NCBI RefSeq assembly: GCF_000429985.1
Contig: NZ_KE387014.1
Coordinates: forward strand, 263,524 to 327,523
Source: Maridesulfovibrio bastinii DSM 16055
Lineage (GTDB): Bacteria > Desulfobacterota > Desulfovibrionia > Desulfovibrionales > Desulfovibrionaceae
Reading direction: 5' to 3'
Length of the DNA: 64,000 nucleotides
Shown piece by piece: positions 35,415 through 44,195 of this stretch; position 1 is the stretch's first letter; each line of letters begins with the position of its first letter. Under the pieces are notes generated by a model. That model saw nothing but the letters and a program-made list of their open reading frames with translations, was not told the origin of the DNA and searched no databases. The translations under genes were made by a program, and so were the position numbers.

Positions 35415-35702
35415 CTACTCCAAAACACCCCGCCAATCCTGACTATGCCGTAGCACTCGCAAAATCTCGACATCTTCATTGCAGCAATATGCCACGAGAT
35501 ACGCGCCCTTAAGCACAATCAACTCACGAGTTCCCGCAACTCTGCCAGCTCGCCCTATTTGCGGATGCTGCTCCAAACTCTTCACATTTTTTAATATGGC
35601 TGAGACTACTTTTCTAGCTGACCTCGGATCATCCTGACTTATGTATTCGTAAATTGAATCCAAATCCTGAACGGCCAGTTCAAGCCATTTAATCCTCGGC
35701 AT
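35415..35702 (-). CDS. RelE/ParE-type toxin
   Basis: A 95-residue RelE/ParE superfamily toxin. Typical features: LELAVQDLDSIYEYISQDDP near the start, ILKNVKSLEQHPQIGRAGRVAGTRELIV in the middle, and VEILRVLRHSQDW at the end, where the HSxxxW pattern is usual. ParE members act on gyrase and RelE members on mRNA at the ribosome; the sequence alone does not decide. It overlaps the antitoxin gene by 14 nt. Confidence 0.88.
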   Translation of the reverse strand: MPRIKWLELAVQDLDSIYEYISQDDPRSARKVVSAILKNVKSLEQHPQIGRAGRVAGTRELIVLKGAYLVAYCCNEDVEILRVLRHSQDWRGVLE

Positions 35703-35940
35703 ACTTGGCCTCTAAATCTTCCTGAGAGGTCCACTTAGCTTCTGGGCTTCTAGCTTCAGCAACCCCTTTCTGAATCGCTTTGACCTGCCATTCATTCACA
35801 TCAAGATAACTGGAAATAGCTTCGCCAAACAAAAAAGCTTTTGATCTATTAGTTGCCTGCGCAAGCTTTTCGATTCTCTCTTTCATTTCCGAAGTTATAC
35901 GAATTGTTACGACTTCGCTCTTTGGTTCTTTACTTATCAT
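35689..35940 (-). CDS. Ribbon-helix-helix antitoxin
   Basis: An 83-residue antitoxin whose N-terminus gives the ribbon-helix-helix DNA-binding fold (SEVVTIRITSEMKERIEKLA, then NRSKAFLFGEAI). The C-terminal acidic part would neutralise the toxin. ATG at 35940 is chosen because GGAGG lies 7 nt before it. Ordered antitoxin then toxin, with an operator of repeated TATTACA units right upstream, as expected for autoregulation. Confidence 0.87.
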   Translation of the reverse strand: MISKEPKSEVVTIRITSEMKERIEKLAQATNRSKAFLFGEAISSYLDVNEWQVKAIQKGVAEARSPEAKWTSQEDLEAKYAED

Positions 35941-35957
35941 GTTTACAACCTCCATTT

Positions 35958-35984
35958 GTATTACAACATATTACACTGTAATAC
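35958..35984. promoter_or_regulatory. Toxin-antitoxin autoregulatory operator
   Basis: TATTACA occurs at 35959 and 35969 (exactly one helical turn apart) and in inverted form, TGTAATA, at 35977. The outer GTATTACA and TGTAATAC are a perfect 8-bp inverted repeat. This is typical of ribbon-helix-helix antitoxin operators. Confidence 0.65.
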
Positions 35985-36116
35985 TAAAGCCAAGTCTTTG
36001 TTTATCAGCTTTTCATAGCTAAGGTTAAAAACGGGTCGAATAGAACCCTTTAAAACACGTCGACAATTAAGGCCTACCAACCTATGACGTAAAATATTGA
36101 GACTCCATAAAACAAA

Positions 36117-36140
36117 AAAGCCCTGCGTAAGCAGGGCTTT
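36117..36140 (-). terminator. Intrinsic terminator downstream of tRNA-Ser(UGA)
   Basis: Ten-bp stem AAAGCCCTGC / GCAGGGCTTT with loop GTAA, followed on the minus strand by a T run. It lies 32 bp past the tRNA 3' end. Confidence 0.85.
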
Positions 36141-36171
36141 AAAAACAGTACTTAGACTGTGAATTTACTTG

Positions 36172-36263
36172 TGGCGGAGAGGGAGGGATTCGAACCCCCG
36201 GAAGGCGCAAACCTTCAACGGTTTTCAAGACCGCCGCGTTAAACCGGACTCTGCCACCTCTCC
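36172..36263 (-). tRNA. tRNA-Ser (anticodon UGA)
   Basis: A 92-nt class II tRNA with acceptor stem GGAGAGG / CCTCTCC, anticodon loop CTTGAAA, a long variable arm, T-arm with GGTTCGAATCC and encoded CCA. Reads UCA-type serine codons. Confidence 0.95.
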
Positions 36264-36406
36264 AAAAGCGAGATGCAATTTCTCTGAACTACGCTAAAAA
36301 GTCAACCCTTTTTTTGAATAAAATAATATATCCTTAAAAAAAGACGAAAATAAACTTTATATGTAACCCGGCAAATTATATCTCAATTACCCAACAGCCT
36401 CAAAAG

Positions 36407-36793
36407 CTATCCTCTTCTCTTCCACAGCTGGATATCTTTCATTTTTTTTCTGCGTTCACGCTGCAAAGACTTGCAGACCAGAGGCTGTTTTTTGGCATAG
36501 CCCCATTTGGAACGATATTCATCAGCGGTTAAATCATGTTTAGCCAGATGACGTTTGGTTATTATTTTAAGAGAACTGCCACATTCCAGACAGGTAATAC
36601 TCTTTTCCTTAATGGCTTTCTGGGGGTCCTGTGCGGGGGCATCTGCTCCGCCGCCATTAACTCCATCTGCGAGCGCAGTTCGTACACTATTATCAAGGTT
36701 GTAAATCATGGACAGAATTTCATCATCGGTCATGATTCTCACACCGGCCTGAGCCCTGGCGATTTCTATTGCTCCTTGCAATATTTTGTCCAT
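36407..36793 (-). CDS. Ros/MucR-family zinc-finger transcriptional regulator
   Basis: A 128-residue protein of the Ros/MucR family. The zinc finger is CLECGSSLKIITKRHLAKH (Cys-x2-Cys ... His-x3-His), followed by the conserved DLTADEYRSKWGYAKKQPLVC segment. An N-terminal helical part (about residues 1-50) is probably for oligomerisation. Family members regulate motility, exopolysaccharide and surface traits in proteobacteria. The start is placed at ATG 36793 because GGAGGG precedes it. It lies between two tRNA-Ser genes. Confidence 0.88.
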   Translation of the reverse strand: MDKILQGAIEIARAQAGVRIMTDDEILSMIYNLDNSVRTALADGVNGGGADAPAQDPQKAIKEKSITCLECGSSLKIITKRHLAKHDLTADEYRSKWGYAKKQPLVCKSLQRERRKKMKDIQLWKRRG

Positions 36794-37166
36794 ACTCCCT
36801 CCATTAGACAAAAATTATCACGAATAATAAAACACGCAAAAATCAATTAAAAAACATAATACAACTATTGTAATCTGAAATTAATTACACCAAACAAATA
36901 CAGTAAAATTAAAATATTGTGTGAATAGATAGATTTATAATATAACTCTTCATGGATTATAAAAAGCACAATATATAAATTAAAAATTCAAACATACTTA
37001 AACAGATTACAGCTAGCCTACACTATATTATAAAAATTAATTATAAGATTATTTTTACGATATATGTGTATAATAATATTAACTATATCTTTCTGATGGA
37101 TATAACATAATGAAATGAATAAAGATCTGGAGAGAAGATGAAAAGGATAAAAATTTTAGATCAGGA
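36794..37166. other. AT-rich intergenic region, nothing recognised
   Basis: About 370 bp of very AT-rich DNA upstream of the zinc-finger regulator and downstream of the response regulator. I see no open frame with a ribosome site and no strong hairpin. Confidence 0.6.
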
Positions 37167-37814
37167 TCAGGAATTGTGAAGCTCAGACCAGAGACATTTT
37201 ACCTCTGCGGCTGATTTGAGGCCAAGTTTTTTCATCAGGTTGGAACGATGTTTTTCAACAGTTTTGATACTTATGATTAATAAATCAGCAATTTCGCGAT
37301 TCTTATAGCCTTCTGCAACAAGACGGAAAACTTCTTTTTCACGATCAGTTAAATTTCCAAGCTTGCCACCGGTGGTGTCACGAGCAACCCTTAAAAAGCC
37401 TTTAGCGACTTCTCCGGAAATTCCGGGGGCAAGATACACCTTTCCTTCCATAACCGTCTGTATGGCCATCACAAGCTCGTCTCTAGTAGAATTCTTAAGC
37501 AGATAGCCACAGGCTCCTGCATCGAGAGCGGAAAAAATGTGATCCTGATCAACATGAGCGGTCAACGCCAGAACTCTTGTATTTTTTCCCAGCTTCAACA
37601 GCTCTCTCATAGCCTGAACACCGTCCTTTACGGGCATGGATAAATCCATAAGCACAACATCAGGCTCCAGCCGTTCATACAGCAATATGGCTTCGTCTCC
37701 ATCTCCGGCTGTACCGACAACCTGAATTCCGGACTGATTGGCAAGAATAGTCTTCAACCCCTCCCTTACGAGGGCATGATCATCAACTATGAGAACTTTA
37801 ACCTGATTATACAT
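37167..37814 (-). CDS. NarL/FixJ-type response regulator
   Basis: A 215-residue two-component response regulator. The receiver domain (1-120) has the acidic pair in VDDH, the phosphoacceptor Asp in DVVLMDLSMP (about residue 56), Thr in ALTAH and Lys in YLLKNST. The output domain (about 150-210) is a LuxR helix-turn-helix (LTDREKEVFRLVAEGYKNREIADLLIISIKTVEKHRSNLMKKL). AGGA lies 6 nt before the ATG. No sensor kinase is next to it, so it is an orphan in this window. Target genes are unknown. Confidence 0.93.
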   Translation of the reverse strand: MYNQVKVLIVDDHALVREGLKTILANQSGIQVVGTAGDGDEAILLYERLEPDVVLMDLSMPVKDGVQAMRELLKLGKNTRVLALTAHVDQDHIFSALDAGACGYLLKNSTRDELVMAIQTVMEGKVYLAPGISGEVAKGFLRVARDTTGGKLGNLTDREKEVFRLVAEGYKNREIADLLIISIKTVEKHRSNLMKKLGLKSAAEVKCLWSELHNS

Positions 37815-38412
37815 ACTATCCTGTCTAAAAAACGTGAAATAAAAAGATGTTAGTGAAAAATAAATAACTACACGAAAAAATAGATATCCTCAATTCAACT
37901 TAAGGTTAGCAGTTGGCCCATAAAAAATTCGAACAGAGCTTTTATTTATTGGTAAACACCTTACCCAAACAGCAATGCGATGTGAACTGAATTAAGAAAT
38001 TTACTTTTACAATTAATTTAATGATATTTTTTCAGCTGGATGAATTATTCTTCTATGGCTTATCAGCAACTGCAGAATCTTGAACAGCAATTCCTGATTT
38101 AATTATTTATGTACAAAAACGACCTTTAAAAAACAATCTATTATTAATAGTACACCATCGACAATCGATTATAGTCGCCTATATAAATTTGCTATTAACA
38201 TGATAATGTTCTGATTCACAAAAAAACAAGACCCGCGTCTACTATTATTCCGTGCATACCATATTTACACATCAATTGGATTAACCCATCATGAAATCAG
38301 AAAACTTCTCCAAAGCTTTGACTTAAGTTATGCAAATTATGAGCAGCAGAAACAGTATCAACTCATAATAAAAATAAGCCACTAAATAAATTCAAAAATT
38401 TGATAAAAAAAT
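37815..38412. other. AT-rich intergenic region, nothing firm recognised
   Basis: About 600 bp upstream of the response-regulator gene and beyond the tRNA-Ser(GCU) terminator. It contains a short AT palindrome (CTATTATTAATAG at 38138-38150) but no supported gene. Confidence 0.6.
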
Positions 38413-38440
38413 AAGGGGTTAGAATTTCTTCTAACCCCTT
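38413..38440 (-). terminator. Intrinsic terminator downstream of tRNA-Ser(GCU)
   Basis: Twelve-bp perfect stem AAGGGGTTAGAA / TTCTAACCCCTT with a 4-nt loop, followed on the minus strand by TATTTTTTT. Confidence 0.88.
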
Positions 38441-38445
38441 GAAAT

Positions 38446-38541
<96 letters not shown>

Positions 38542-38640
38542 TTTTATATAAAGAGCCTTGCGGCTTGAACTTCAACCGCGTTGGAAGCGATGGAATACGT
38601 CTTATCCCTGACGCTGTCAACCTTTAATTACAATAAATTT

Positions 38641-39990
38641 CTACTTTTTCTTTTCTTTTTTCTTGTGAGTCGATCTAAAGACAACTCCAAGAGGCGCCAT
38701 TTTAATTTTAAACATCTTGCGAAGCTTGTTCTCAAGAAAACGCTTATAGCTGTCTCTAATCAAAGTGGCATCACTGACAAAAAAGACAAAGGTTGGCGGT
38801 TCTTCATCAGCCTGAGTCAAATAATAAAATTTAGCGCGTCTACGTTTTACTACCGGAGGCTGCTGACGCTCAATAACAGTTTTCATAACCCTGTTGAGCT
38901 GACCTGTGGTGGTACGGATAGAACATTCTTTCTTAAGCTTTTTGGCCAGCGGCAACAGTCCGCCAAGGCCGGCCTTGGTGATAGTTGAAGTATATATAAC
39001 AGGAATATGCGGAGCAATTCTTAAAGCGTAAGCGAATCCTTCTTTCATTGCTTTCATTTCATCTGCGGGAACCAGATCAATCTTGTTAACCGCAACAATA
39101 AAAGGAGTGGCTTCTTTTATCAAAAAATCAAGCAGTCTTTTGTCCTGACGGGTGATGCCGTGGATGGAATCAACTACCATGACAGTAACATCGGCTTTCT
39201 TACTACTTTTAAGAGCCCGCAGAACACTGAATCTTTCAAGAGTATCAGTAATGTTTGTTCTGCGCCTTACTCCGGCAGTATCAACAAATGTATAGCGTGA
39301 ACCGTTTTCTTCGAAGGTAACGTCAACACTGTCTCTTGTGGTCCCAGCCACATCGCTCACGATAACGCGGTCTTCGCGAACAAGAGCATTAACCATTGAA
39401 GACTTACCGGCATTCGGGCGACCCAGCATAGCGATCATAAGACCTTTTGCAGCAAGCTCTTCTTCACTTTCAGGGACGATTCCTGTTTCAAGAGCAAGTT
39501 CAGCTACTTTCTCACGCAATTTACCAAGATTATATCCATGCTCGGCAGAAACAGGAAGCATCTCAAAGCCGAGAGCATGAAATTCAGAAGTGGCCTGAGC
39601 TTCAAGCTCTTCACCATCTACTTTATTAACAAGAACAAGAACTTTTTTATTGCTCTGACGAACAAATGCAGCCACCTGCTCATCCAGAGAGGTCAGCCCT
39701 TCCCTGCCATCAACAACAAGCATTATAACCTGAGATTCGGCTACGGCTTCTCTAGCCTGCTCAAAGATATGTTCTTCGAACCCGCCGTCTTCAGAATTGG
39801 AATCAACAACCAGACCGCCGGTATCGACAAGAGCATAACGAACGTCATTGTAGCGACCTTCTTCATAAATTCTGTCACGGGTCACCCCCGGCATATCATG
39901 GGTAATAGCCCTGTTTTTACGCAGCAGCCTGTTAAATAGGGTGGACTTACCAACATTCGGACGTCCAAGAAGTGCTAAAGTAGGCAGCAT
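38641..39990 (-). CDS. der: Ribosome-assembly GTPase Der (EngA)
   Basis: A 449-residue double GTPase needed for 50S subunit maturation. Two G domains in tandem: GRPNVGKSTLFN (about residue 8) with DTGG and NKVD, and GRPNAGKSSMVN (about residue 190) with DTAG and NKID. A KH-like C-terminal domain follows and ends in a Lys-rich tail. Length fits the family. Confidence 0.97.
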   Translation of the reverse strand: MLPTLALLGRPNVGKSTLFNRLLRKNRAITHDMPGVTRDRIYEEGRYNDVRYALVDTGGLVVDSNSEDGGFEEHIFEQAREAVAESQVIMLVVDGREGLTSLDEQVAAFVRQSNKKVLVLVNKVDGEELEAQATSEFHALGFEMLPVSAEHGYNLGKLREKVAELALETGIVPESEEELAAKGLMIAMLGRPNAGKSSMVNALVREDRVIVSDVAGTTRDSVDVTFEENGSRYTFVDTAGVRRRTNITDTLERFSVLRALKSSKKADVTVMVVDSIHGITRQDKRLLDFLIKEATPFIVAVNKIDLVPADEMKAMKEGFAYALRIAPHIPVIYTSTITKAGLGGLLPLAKKLKKECSIRTTTGQLNRVMKTVIERQQPPVVKRRRAKFYYLTQADEEPPTFVFFVSDATLIRDSYKRFLENKLRKMFKIKMAPLGVVFRSTHKKKEKKK

Positions 39991-40045
39991 GATCAGCCTC
40001 CGGGGAAAAAATTTATTACAATTGTCTTTTCAGACATTATAGCTC

Positions 40046-40075
40046 AAAAAAGGCGGGAAGACATTCCTTCCCGCC
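40046..40075 (-). terminator. Intrinsic terminator between mtnA and der
   Basis: Nine-bp stem GGCGGGAAG / CTTCCCGCC with a 6-nt loop. On the minus strand it is followed by TTTTTT. It separates mtnA (upstream) from der, so der needs its own promoter in the 55 bp before its start. Confidence 0.85.
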
Positions 40076-40192
40076 AGATAATTGCAAATACAAATGAGGC
40101 CTATGGCACAAAGGAATGAGTCTGTAAAGACTGACACCCCCCTTTAAAAGCTGAAAAATAAATAATACTACATAATTCCTTTAATTAATTAG

Positions 40193-41227
40193 CTAACTAA
40201 ACAGTTTTTTTATAGCCTCAGTGTAGGGAGCTTTAAGAACGCCCTTCTCGGTGATAATACCGGCAATAAGTTCATTAGGAGTCGGGTCAAATGCGAAATT
40301 AAAGACTTCAACTCCTTCAGGAGTTATGCGGGTATCACCCACATGGGTTACTTCTCTCGGTGTTCTGTTTTCAATAGGAACGTCATCGCCTGTGGGAGTT
40401 TCAGGATCAATCGTATAAACAGGGGCGGCAACATAGAACGGAATGCCGAACTCATGTGCGAGAAGAGCTACACCGTATGTACCAATTTTATTGACGGCAT
40501 CACCGTTGGCAGCAATCCGGTCAGCACCGACCACAACTTTCTGCACCAGCCCTTTTTTCATAAGAAGAGCGCAGGCGTTATCGCAAGCTACTTTTACAGG
40601 TATTCCGTCACGATGAAGCTCATAAGCAGTGAGACGTGCTCCCTGTAAAAACGGGCGGGTTTCGTTGGCAATGACCTGAACTTTCTTACCCTGATCAACA
40701 GCCCCGCGAATAACTCCAAGAGCGGTTCCATATCCGGCAGTAGCCAAGGCCCCGGCATTGCAGTGAGTCATAATGGTATCGCCGTCATCCATAAGTTCTC
40801 CGCCGAACTTACCGATAGCTTCACACATTTTTATATCATCAGCATGGATTTCCTTTGCCCTCTCAAGCCAGATCAGGCAAAGCTCATCAAGAGAAATATC
40901 TCCGGCTTCTTCCCAGACTCTACGCATTTCACGAACAGCCCAGGCAAGGTTCACCGCAGTAGGACGGGCATTTTCAATCTTATCCAGATTTATCTCAAGA
41001 GCCTTTTTCCAGTCTTCACTGCCGGCAACTTCTCTGGCGGCGAGATAACATCCGTATGCAGCGGTAACCCCGATAGCCGGAGCACCGCGCACAACCATCA
41101 CAACAAGGGCCTCGACTATATCATCAGTTGTTTTGCAGTCGAACCAGTCTTCACGGGTTGGCAGGTAACGCTGGTCAAGCAGGACAAGGCAGTCCTTTTC
41201 TGGTGAAAATTGAATATGCTCAGTCAT
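40193..41227 (-). CDS. mtnA: S-methyl-5-thioribose-1-phosphate isomerase
   Basis: A 344-residue enzyme of the methionine salvage pathway that turns methylthioribose-1-phosphate into methylthioribulose-1-phosphate. Family signatures are [13 protein letters not shown] near residue 50, [18 protein letters not shown] with the active-site Cys, [17 protein letters not shown], and [21 protein letters not shown] with the catalytic Asp. Length is normal. The eIF2B-like fold can lead to misnaming, but these motifs are specific for MtnA. Confidence 0.95.
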   Translation of the reverse strand: MTEHIQFSPEKDCLVLLDQRYLPTREDWFDCKTTDDIVEALVVMVVRGAPAIGVTAAYGCYLAAREVAGSEDWKKALEINLDKIENARPTAVNLAWAVREMRRVWEEAGDISLDELCLIWLERAKEIHADDIKMCEAIGKFGGELMDDGDTIMTHCNAGALATAGYGTALGVIRGAVDQGKKVQVIANETRPFLQGARLTAYELHRDGIPVKVACDNACALLMKKGLVQKVVVGADRIAANGDAVNKIGTYGVALLAHEFGIPFYVAAPVYTIDPETPTGDDVPIENRTPREVTHVGDTRITPEGVEVFNFAFDPTPNELIAGIITEKGVLKAPYTEAIKKLFS

Positions 41228-41344
41228 TTAAAGCTCCATAGCTGGTACTGAAAGAAGTCTTGATACAAATATTAAAAAAAATCAGTTCCAAGAAAAATCC
41301 AACAAGCCATACTTTTATATAAGCGGAATGTTATTCAAAAACAA

Positions 41345-41380
41345 ATTCCAGAGAGGGATTGCAGCACCCCTCTCTGGAAT
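41345..41380 (-). terminator. Intrinsic terminator downstream of gatB
   Basis: Thirteen-bp stem ATTCCAGAGAGGG / CCCTCTCTGGAAT with a 10-nt loop. On the minus strand a T-rich stretch (TTTGTTTTTG) follows. It starts 14 bp past the gatB stop. Confidence 0.82.
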
Positions 41381-41394
41381 ATTTAAAACATCTA

Positions 41395-42840
41395 TCAGCC
41401 CAATTTCTGCTGAATCATCTTGCTGACAATTCCGGGATTGGCCTGTCCTTTTGTTTTTCTCATAATCTGTCCCATAAAAAAGCTGACAAGTTTTTTCTTG
41501 CCGCCCTTATAGGCTTCCACTTCATCCGGGTTTTCAGCCAGAACCTGATCAACAACAGCTTCAAGAGCTGAAGAATCTGAAATCTGAACCAAGCCCTTTT
41601 CTTTGACATATTTTTCAGGATCGAGACCTTCAGCAAAAATATCAGGAAAAATATCTTTACCTATTTTATTACTGATCTGGTCTTCATCAACCATGCGTAC
41701 AAGTTTAGCCAGAAGTTCCGGTTTAAAACTGGTTTCAGCAATAGAAACATCGCTTTGATGAACCTCATGAACAAAGTCGCCCATTATCCAGTTGGCAACC
41801 TTCTTCGGCTCATTGTAATTTTCAACTGCGGCTTCATAATAATCAGCGAGTTCTTTTTCTGAAGTGAGAAATTCCGCATCCTGAAGGCTAAGTCCGTAAT
41901 CATCCTCAAAACGCTGTTTGCGCTCTGCCGGAAGTTCAGGAAGCTGCATCTGCCAGTCCCCTAGCCATTCATCATCAAGAACTATCGGCACAAGGTCAGG
42001 ATCAGGGAAGTAGCGGTAATCATGCGCTTCTTCTTTTCCGCGCATGGACTGGGTTATATTTTTTGCGGCGTCATAAAGGCGGGTTTCCTGAATAACTTTT
42101 TCACCGTCTTCAACCAGATCAATCTGGCGGCCGACTTCATACTGAATAGCTTTCTGAACATGACGGAATGAGTTGAGGTTTTTAAGTTCAGCCCTTGTAC
42201 CGAATTCTTCCTGCCCCATTGGACGGACAGACACGTTCGCATCACAACGGAACGAACCTTCTTCCATGTTTCCATCACATATTCCGAGATAAAGAAGGAT
42301 GCTGCGTAAAGTTTTGAGATAGGCAACAGCCTCCTCGGCGCTGCGCATATCCGGTTCACTTACTATTTCTATGAGAGGTACACCGGTACGGTTAAGGTCA
42401 ACATAACTGGCATTTTCAGCAGCAGAATGTATGTTTTTTCCGGCATCTTCTTCTATATGGATTCTAGTCAGTCCAACCCTCTTGGTTACTGGATTATCAG
42501 TATCAGCACCAAGCACAATATCAACATGCCCATGCTCACAAATGGGAAGCTCAAATTGTGAAATCTGATAACCTTTCGGAAGATCGGGATAAAAATAATT
42601 TTTACGGGCGAATACAGACTTTTTATTTACGGTGCAGTTAGTAGCAAGCCCCATTTTTGCGGCATACTCCACAACTTTTTCATTGAGCACGGGGAGTACT
42701 CCGGGCATACCGGAACAGATTTCGCACACGTTTTCATTAGGATCTTTACCGAATTCGGTAGAACATCCACAAAATATTTTGGACTTTGTCTTTAGCTGGG
42801 CATGAACTTCAAGCCCGATGACAGTTTCAAACTGAACCAT
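41395..42840 (-). CDS. gatB: Asp-tRNA(Asn)/Glu-tRNA(Gln) amidotransferase subunit B
   Basis: A 481-residue subunit of the GatCAB complex, which converts misacylated Glu-tRNA(Gln) or Asp-tRNA(Asn) to the correct amide form. The start [23 protein letters not shown], the Cys-rich zinc site, [14 protein letters not shown], and [16 protein letters not shown] are typical. The C-terminal YqeY-like tail domain (from about residue 410) binds tRNA. gatA and gatC are not next to it. Confidence 0.97.
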   Translation of the reverse strand: MVQFETVIGLEVHAQLKTKSKIFCGCSTEFGKDPNENVCEICSGMPGVLPVLNEKVVEYAAKMGLATNCTVNKKSVFARKNYFYPDLPKGYQISQFELPICEHGHVDIVLGADTDNPVTKRVGLTRIHIEEDAGKNIHSAAENASYVDLNRTGVPLIEIVSEPDMRSAEEAVAYLKTLRSILLYLGICDGNMEEGSFRCDANVSVRPMGQEEFGTRAELKNLNSFRHVQKAIQYEVGRQIDLVEDGEKVIQETRLYDAAKNITQSMRGKEEAHDYRYFPDPDLVPIVLDDEWLGDWQMQLPELPAERKQRFEDDYGLSLQDAEFLTSEKELADYYEAAVENYNEPKKVANWIMGDFVHEVHQSDVSIAETSFKPELLAKLVRMVDEDQISNKIGKDIFPDIFAEGLDPEKYVKEKGLVQISDSSALEAVVDQVLAENPDEVEAYKGGKKKLVSFFMGQIMRKTKGQANPGIVSKMIQQKLG

Positions 42841-42894
42841 ATATCGCTCCTTGCTGATCTAATATTACCATATATAATATTCGAATTTTATTAA

Positions 42895-44181
42895 CTATCT
42901 TCTAAGTGCGGCCCGGCTTATCAAAAGATAGACCGGAACCCTGTTCTTAAGGTGGTTGGCCATGAACTGCTTTTTCTTACCTACACCTGTATAATAATCA
43001 AGTCTGGGACCTTTTATGGCCTTGCCCGTATCCTGAGCAAGTCCCAGACCGTTAATACGTCTGGCCGGCCTTCCCGGTTCCGGATAAACATCAACCCTGT
43101 AGGAAACAATTGCTCCCAGAGGGATAACTCCGGGATCAACTGCAAGACTGACCATCGGAGTCAAAGGTTTACCGGTTGCCCCCATGGGCCGCATTCTGGT
43201 TACATCAAAGAAGATATAACTCTCATTCTCAGCCATAATATTCCACATTTTATCAGGATGGCTGAAAAGATATTTTTTTATATTGGCAACGGAAAGCTCA
43301 CTACGCTTGAGGAATCCCTTTTCCAGCATAATTCTTCCCAGCCCTTTAAAATTACGCCCGTTGCTGCCACTGAAAACAGCAGTACGCAATCTGCCGTCAG
43401 GAAGTTGAAGAACTCCACCGCCCTGCACATGCATATAAAAAAGATCAACAGGATCTTTAAGCCATGCAACCTCAAGTCCTTTTCCGTCGAGCACCCTTTT
43501 AATATCAATATCACCGCGTGAATGGTACGGAAGAATTTTACCGTTCTCAACACGGTAAGCTTTACGCATCTGTTCCGTCCACGGGTGGGTCTGGCCCGGA
43601 TTGGCTTTTCTAAGATCCGGTGGTTTGCGATAAACAGGATATTTGTAAGCACCCTGTTTTTTCAGGCTGGCCTGAATAACCGGAGTAAAATATCCGGTCA
43701 TAGTGGCCCCCGAACGCAATCTGTACCAGACAAAATAACGTCCCAGAATTGAGGGATCGTGATCAAGCCTTGTCAGAATTCTTTCAAAATCCTCAAGCGA
43801 TTTGCGGAGCTGTCCCCACGTAAGCCTGAGTTCCGGTCTGTTAAGGGCTAACCCTGAAGAAGGATTACGCCTCACATATTCAATAGTCTTCCTGATTGAA
43901 GGACCAAGAGAACGCCATGTATCCATCTCCTGACCACGGTAGTCCAGTTTTGTAGCCGCAACCTCCGCACTATTGGAATTTAAAGCGGTAAAACGAACCG
44001 GACCATTTTCAACCTGTAACTTTTTATTTGCCCCGCGATTGACCCATACTTTTGTTTTAGCTCCGGGAGCAACAGTTCTCCTGCCAGTCATTACCTGACG
44101 CGGAGCACAGCCGGAAAAAAACATCAGAACGCAAAGCAGACTTATAAAAAAAACACTACGTGATATAAATTTTCCAACCAT
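42895..44181 (-). CDS. mltA: Membrane-bound lytic murein transglycosylase A (lipoprotein)
   Basis: A 428-residue peptidoglycan lytic transglycosylase anchored in the outer membrane. The lipoprotein signal ends in the lipobox FSGC (Cys25). The MltA domain (about 130-300) includes ARSGATMTGYFTPVIQAS-like sequence and HVQGGGVLQLPDG. The C-terminal 3D domain holds SLAVDPGVIPLG and GLGLAQDTGKAIKG with the catalytic Asp. It starts 14 bp after the 581-residue protein gene. Confidence 0.92.
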   Translation of the reverse strand: MVGKFISRSVFFISLLCVLMFFSGCAPRQVMTGRRTVAPGAKTKVWVNRGANKKLQVENGPVRFTALNSNSAEVAATKLDYRGQEMDTWRSLGPSIRKTIEYVRRNPSSGLALNRPELRLTWGQLRKSLEDFERILTRLDHDPSILGRYFVWYRLRSGATMTGYFTPVIQASLKKQGAYKYPVYRKPPDLRKANPGQTHPWTEQMRKAYRVENGKILPYHSRGDIDIKRVLDGKGLEVAWLKDPVDLFYMHVQGGGVLQLPDGRLRTAVFSGSNGRNFKGLGRIMLEKGFLKRSELSVANIKKYLFSHPDKMWNIMAENESYIFFDVTRMRPMGATGKPLTPMVSLAVDPGVIPLGAIVSYRVDVYPEPGRPARRINGLGLAQDTGKAIKGPRLDYYTGVGKKKQFMANHLKNRVPVYLLISRAALRR

Positions 44182-44195
44182 ATATTTTCCCAGTT

